Source: Shewanella inventionis | Lineage (GTDB): Bacteria > Pseudomonadota > Gammaproteobacteria > Enterobacterales > Shewanellaceae | Assembly: GCF_014641855.1 (NCBI RefSeq) | Contig: NZ_BMII01000017.1 | Location: forward strand, 1-64,000 | Length of the DNA stretch: 64,000 bases | Reading direction: 5' to 3' | Shown: piece by piece, positions 60,680 through 64,000 of the stretch | Layout: every line of letters starts with the position of its first letter | Position numbering within the stretch: the stretch's first letter is position 1 | Position numbers and translations under genes: made by a program | The notes under the pieces: model-generated | Seen by the model: only the letters and a program-made list of their open reading frames with translations | Databases searched by the model: none | What the model was told of the DNA's origin: nothing

Positions 60680-61128
60680 GATGATGTGGCTTGCCTGTAA
60701 CGTAAATAACATTGTGCAACGCCTGCATCTTCTGCTATCACGCCATGCCAGTAAATCCAGGCGCCATCGAATACACTTGCGCGTTTTTGCCAATCACCAT
60801 CCGGTAGGTCCATGAGTAAATCTATGCCTGCGGCGGTGCCGTTTGGGTAACCATAGGCAAGCACAATATCGACACCATCAATATTGAGCGTGGTGCTTTC
60901 AAGCCTTTCCACTCCAGCGATAGCGGCTTTTGAGTAGGTTAGTGTGGCAGCAGATTGCATTGCGCTTTCCATACCGATCATTGTTGAAACTATCGCGTCA
61001 TTGCGCAAATTAATAAAGCGACTGCTTGCGGCGATGGCAAGTATTGCCAACACCACGATTACCACAACCAGTTCGATAATACTGAACCCTGCAGACGCTT
61101 TAGACATAGCATTACGTAAGTTTTTCAT
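60637..61128 (-). CDS. MSHA-type pilin-like protein
   Basis: A type IV prepilin-like protein of 163 residues. The leader ends at Gly14 before the mature N-terminus FSIIELVVVIVVLAILAIAA, with the conserved Glu at mature position 5. The body matches MshA-type pilins (SRFINLRNDA, the TYSKAAIAGVE segment) and a C-terminal disulfide pair, Cys140 and Cys163, the last in QTSGC. It stands alone, without msh assembly genes in view, so it depends on machinery elsewhere if made. Its last codons lie in the tandem array. Confidence 0.88.
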   Translation of the reverse strand: MKNLRNAMSKASAGFSIIELVVVIVVLAILAIAASSRFINLRNDAIVSTMIGMESAMQSAATLTYSKAAIAGVERLESTTLNIDGVDIVLAYGYPNGTAAGIDLLMDLPDGDWQKRASVFDGAWIYWHGVIAEDAGVAQCYLRYRQATSSTARPVIDVQTSGC

Positions 61129-61458
61129 AGGTAATTTTTGTTATTTATTAGTCCACTAAGTTGTTAAATCAAAGATCATTGATCTACTTAAGCGGATGTC
61201 TGGATAAGAGATGAGTTTATGATGTTAAATTCAAAATCAAAACCTTAATCTTGGCCAACTTTCAAGCTTGTCATTTGTTTTCTAATCAAGGCGAATTGAC
61301 GCGCCAATAGCAAGCCTCATCTTATTGTATACAAGTAACGCAGTTAGAAAGACAAAGGGTTGTTTAAGAGGTGTTTGTTATCCAGAGCTCAGGTTACTTA
61401 CTGCACGTTTGTTGTTATTATCGATTTATCTTAGATTTATTTGTTGGTTAATACTGTG
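61129..61458. other. Gap between the pilin and ABC exporter genes
   Basis: A 330-bp divergent region with no supported gene. A small inverted repeat AGATCA-T-TGATCT lies at 61173-61185. Promoters are expected but none is clear. Confidence 0.5.
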
Positions 61459-63252
61459 ATGAACTCTACGACTGCAACAGTCTCATCTAAAAGTGCTTCT
61501 CTACCCTACCGCGTTTTACCTTGGATAATACAGTTTTTATCACCTTATAAAATGAAAGTGATTGCTGCGATTATTTTTTTGTTTATTGGCTCGTTAGCGT
61601 GGTTGTCGCTCGGACAAGGCGTAAAACTAATGGTTGATGAGGGCTTTGTTGCCGACAATGCAGCAAGACTCAATGAAATTATGCTTATTATTTTTGGTAT
61701 TACCGTAATCAGCGGCACTGCGGTGTTTTGTCGATTTTATTTAATGACCTGGCTTGGGGAGCGAGTGAGTGCGGATATTCGTTTGCAGGTTTATGAGCAC
61801 TTATTATCGTTATCGCCAGGCTTTTTTGCCACGCAGCGAACAGGTGAAGTTATCTCTCGGTTTACTGCCGACAGTACGCTTATCCAAAGTGTTGTTGGGT
61901 CAAGTTTGTCAATGGCATTGAGATCGAGTGTAACCGTTTTGGGCGGTATCGTTATGATGGGGTTTACCAGTGTAAAACTGACAGCATTAGTGCTATTGGC
62001 TGTACCTTTGGTGTTGGGGCCTGTGAGTTTTTTTGGTCGTAAAGTAAGGCTCCTATCACGTAAAAGCCAGGATAGAGTGGGGGATTTAGGGGCTTATATT
62101 GATGAAACTTTGCATGAAATTCATACCGTGCAGGCTTATACCCATGAGCAAAAAGATCGCCAATTATTTGCCGATCGTGTCGAAGCTGTAATGGCGGTGG
62201 CTAAAAGCCGAATTACATATCGAGCTTTATTGATTTCGTCTGTGATGTTGTTAAGTATCGGCGCAATTACATTTGTGACTTGGGTTGGTGCTAAAGATGT
62301 GATGAATGGCAATATCACAGGTGGGGAGCTATCTGCATTTATGTTTTATGCCGTTATGGTTGCTGGGGCGGTGGCGACCATCAGTGAAGTTTTTAGTGAA
62401 ATCCAACGTGCATCTGGAGCTGCTGAGCGCTTAATGGAGTTAGTGACTACCCCTGTTGATATCCCTCAGCAATCAGTACCTAATCAACTAGCCTTACCGG
62501 TAAAAGGCGCGCTTCATTTTGACAATGTGGTGTTTGCTTATCCATCCGACAATGCGCAAGACGTTATTCGGCAGCTGACGTTAACGATAAAACCGGGTGA
62601 GCGAGTCGCACTTGTTGGCCCTAGTGGTGCGGGTAAAAGTACCTTGTTTGAGTTAATGATGCGGTTTTATCAACCTAAAGAAGGCCGAATACTGTTAGAT
62701 GATGTTGATATTTCGACTTTATCATTAACTGATTTACGCCAGCAGTACGCTTTGGTGCCACAAGAGTCGGTGATTTTTGCAATGGATGTGTTTGATAACG
62801 TGCGTTATGGGCGTTTGGACGCTACCGACGATGAAGTTATACAGGCTTGTATTGCGGCAAAAGCCGATGAGTTTATTCGTGAATTTACCGATGGATACGC
62901 TACCTATTTAGGTGAGCGGGGGGTGAGATTATCGGGTGGCCAAAAACAACGTATTGCTATCGCTAGAGCTATTTTAGCCGACAGGCCAATACTGTTGCTA
63001 GATGAGGCAACTAGTGCGCTCGATGCCGTCAGTGAGGTTAAAGTAAAGCAAGCTCTTGATTCACTAATGGCGAATCGTACTACAGTGATTATTGCTCATC
63101 GACTTGCAACCGTTATCAATGCCGATCGGATTTTTGTTATGGATAAAGGGCTGTTGGTGGCGAGTGGCACTCACAGCGAGTTAATGGAAAGTAATGAGTT
63201 GTATCGGGAGTTTGCAAGTTTACAGCTTTTAATGGATATCGATGCTGTGTAG
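61459..63252 (+). CDS. ABC exporter, MsbA/LmrA-like half transporter
   Basis: A 597-residue protein with an N-terminal six-segment export domain (about 20-310) fused to an ATPase domain. Walker A is GPSGAGKST (near residue 390), the signature motif is LSGGQKQRIAIARA, Walker B is ILLLDEATSALD, and the switch histidine is in IIAHRLAT. It works as a homodimer. The substrate could be lipid, lipopeptide or drug; it differs from the essential MsbA by lacking the lpxK neighbour. Start uncertain (ATG 61459 or TTG 61441). Confidence 0.88.
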   Translation: MNSTTATVSSKSASLPYRVLPWIIQFLSPYKMKVIAAIIFLFIGSLAWLSLGQGVKLMVDEGFVADNAARLNEIMLIIFGITVISGTAVFCRFYLMTWLGERVSADIRLQVYEHLLSLSPGFFATQRTGEVISRFTADSTLIQSVVGSSLSMALRSSVTVLGGIVMMGFTSVKLTALVLLAVPLVLGPVSFFGRKVRLLSRKSQDRVGDLGAYIDETLHEIHTVQAYTHEQKDRQLFADRVEAVMAVAKSRITYRALLISSVMLLSIGAITFVTWVGAKDVMNGNITGGELSAFMFYAVMVAGAVATISEVFSEIQRASGAAERLMELVTTPVDIPQQSVPNQLALPVKGALHFDNVVFAYPSDNAQDVIRQLTLTIKPGERVALVGPSGAGKSTLFELMMRFYQPKEGRILLDDVDISTLSLTDLRQQYALVPQESVIFAMDVFDNVRYGRLDATDDEVIQACIAAKADEFIREFTDGYATYLGERGVRLSGGQKQRIAIARAILADRPILLLDEATSALDAVSEVKVKQALDSLMANRTTVIIAHRLATVINADRIFVMDKGLLVASGTHSELMESNELYREFASLQLLMDIDAV

Positions 63253-63266
63253 CGGGGATGTTTGGC

Positions 63267-63298
63267 AACAAAAAAGATGCCGAGGCATCTTTTTTGTT
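63267..63298. terminator. Bidirectional terminator between the ABC exporter and fadD genes
   Basis: A 14-bp perfect stem AACAAAAAAGATGC / GCATCTTTTTTGTT with loop CGAG. Confidence 0.85.
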
Positions 63299-63313
63299 AT
63301 CACGACTTTTTTG

Positions 63314-64000
63314 TTATTTGCGCAGCTCTCTACGTAATATCTTCCCTACGGTACTTTTGGGGAGTTGCTCAGTAAACTCAATAATCCTTGGAACCTTGTA
63401 AGCGGTGAGTTGGCTGCGGCAATAATCATTGATGACTTTTTTAGTTGCCTCTATGTCTGTTGAAGGAGATTTTAACACGATAACGGCTTTTACGGCTTCG
63501 CCGGTTCGTTCATCTTCAACGCCTACCACCGCACATTCGAGCACTAACTCATGTGTTGATAGTACGTCTTCCACTTCGTTAGGATACACATTAAAACCTG
63601 ACACAATAATCATGTCTTTTTTGCGATCGACAATGGTGTGATAACCATCTTCGCTTGCGATCCCGATATCACCCGTTTTAAAGAAGCCGTCTTTTGTCAT
63701 CACTTTGGCAGTTTCTTCAGGTTTGTTCCAGTAGCCTTGCATGACTTGTGGACCACGAACCGCCAGTTCGCCAGCTTGGCCAATTGCCACTTCGTTATCG
63801 TCCATATCAAGTACCTTAACTTCTGTACCTAAAACCGGTTTTCCTATCGTACCAAGTCGTTGATGCCCAGGTGAGTTTAAACTAACGACGGGGGATGTTT
63901 CTGATAAACCATATCCTTCTGAAATCATGCATCCTGTAGTTTGTTGCCACAGGTTGGCTGCAGCGCTGGTTAAAGCCGTGCCGCCTGAAATGGTAATGGT
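63314..64000 (-). CDS. fadD: Long-chain acyl-CoA synthetase, C-terminal part
   Basis: The gene continues beyond the window's right edge; the reading frame stays open from 63314 to 64000 (about 228 codons). Adenylate-forming motifs are EGYGLSETSPVVSLN (the ATP/AMP motif), TGDIGIASEDGYHTIVDRKKD and VSGFNVYPNEVEDVL; it ends LPKSTVGKILRRELRK with the C-terminal catalytic lysine. Resembles FadD of Escherichia. It probably activates exogenous long-chain fatty acids for beta-oxidation. The start cannot be seen. Confidence 0.9.
   Translation of the reverse strand, partial: TITISGGTALTSAAANLWQQTTGCMISEGYGLSETSPVVSLNSPGHQRLGTIGKPVLGTEVKVLDMDDNEVAIGQAGELAVRGPQVMQGYWNKPEETAKVMTKDGFFKTGDIGIASEDGYHTIVDRKKDMIIVSGFNVYPNEVEDVLSTHELVLECAVVGVEDERTGEAVKAVIVLKSPSTDIEATKKVINDYCRSQLTAYKVPRIIEFTEQLPKSTVGKILRRELRK

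Overview
The window looks like the chromosome of a marine gammaproteobacterium of the Alteromonadales, most likely Shewanella or a close relative. This is inferred from moderate-to-low GC, Escherichia-like order of housekeeping blocks, an MSHA-type pilin and an alginate-degradation operon. I see no rRNA operon, prophage, insertion sequence or CRISPR array. Almost all of it is dense core genome, with short accessory stretches near both ends.

Layout. 1-3.3 kb: a metalloid-handling group (small thioredoxin, ArsB pump, ArsP/YraQ-type permease) with two matching operator-like palindromes. 3.4-4.3 kb: holD-rimI. 4.3-19.4 kb: the cell-wall, lipoate and translation block lipA-lipB-ybeD-dacA-rlpA-mltB-rodA-mrdA-rlmH-rsfS-nadD-holA-lptE-leuS on the minus strand, followed by a ybeL-type gene and a small DUF6482-like gene. 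19.5-25.2 kb: lnt-corC-ybeY-ybeZ-miaB on the minus strand. 25.5-29.8 kb: ubiF, pth, ychF and seven tRNA genes (Met-Leu-Gln-Gln-Met-Leu-Gln). 29.9-33.6 kb: a YjjU-like patatin, then prs-ispE-lolB. 33.9-40.6 kb: hemA-prfA-prmC-sirB2-sirB1-(DUF819)-kdsA. 40.8-49.5 kb: a mixed set (EamA transporter, panE, VanZ-like, yajQ, ampG, an unknown 108-residue protein, a periplasmic cyclophilin, yajG, DUF2804, a fatty acid hydroxylase-type protein). 49.5-58 kb: a methyltransferase and an alginate operon (PL6 lyase, PL17 oligoalginate lyase, KdgF, MFS transporter) with a divergent FadR-type GntR regulator. 58.4-64 kb: rlmG, a small membrane protein, an unusual tandem array, an orphan MSHA-like pilin, an MsbA-like ABC exporter and the 3' part of a fadD homologue.

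How the genes work together. The minus-strand blocks supply peptidoglycan elongation (RodA-PBP2) and remodelling (DacA, MltB, RlpA), outer-membrane assembly (LptE, LolB, KdsA, Lnt), lipoylation and ribosome maturation. The alginate operon gives a logical path: PL6 cuts the polymer, PL17 releases unsaturated monomers, KdgF speeds conversion to the open-chain ketouronate, and the MFS carrier probably imports it. Later steps (DEH reductase, KdgK, KdgA) are not in the window.

The most unusual structure is at 60.1-60.7 kb. The junction of two convergent genes has been duplicated into four decaying tandem copies of about 150 bp. Each copy carries the last 22 codons of one gene and, inverted, the end of the pilin gene, plus a nested 14-bp repeat that declines 2-2-1-0 across the copies. 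I found nothing that clearly amounts to a new defence or mobile system.
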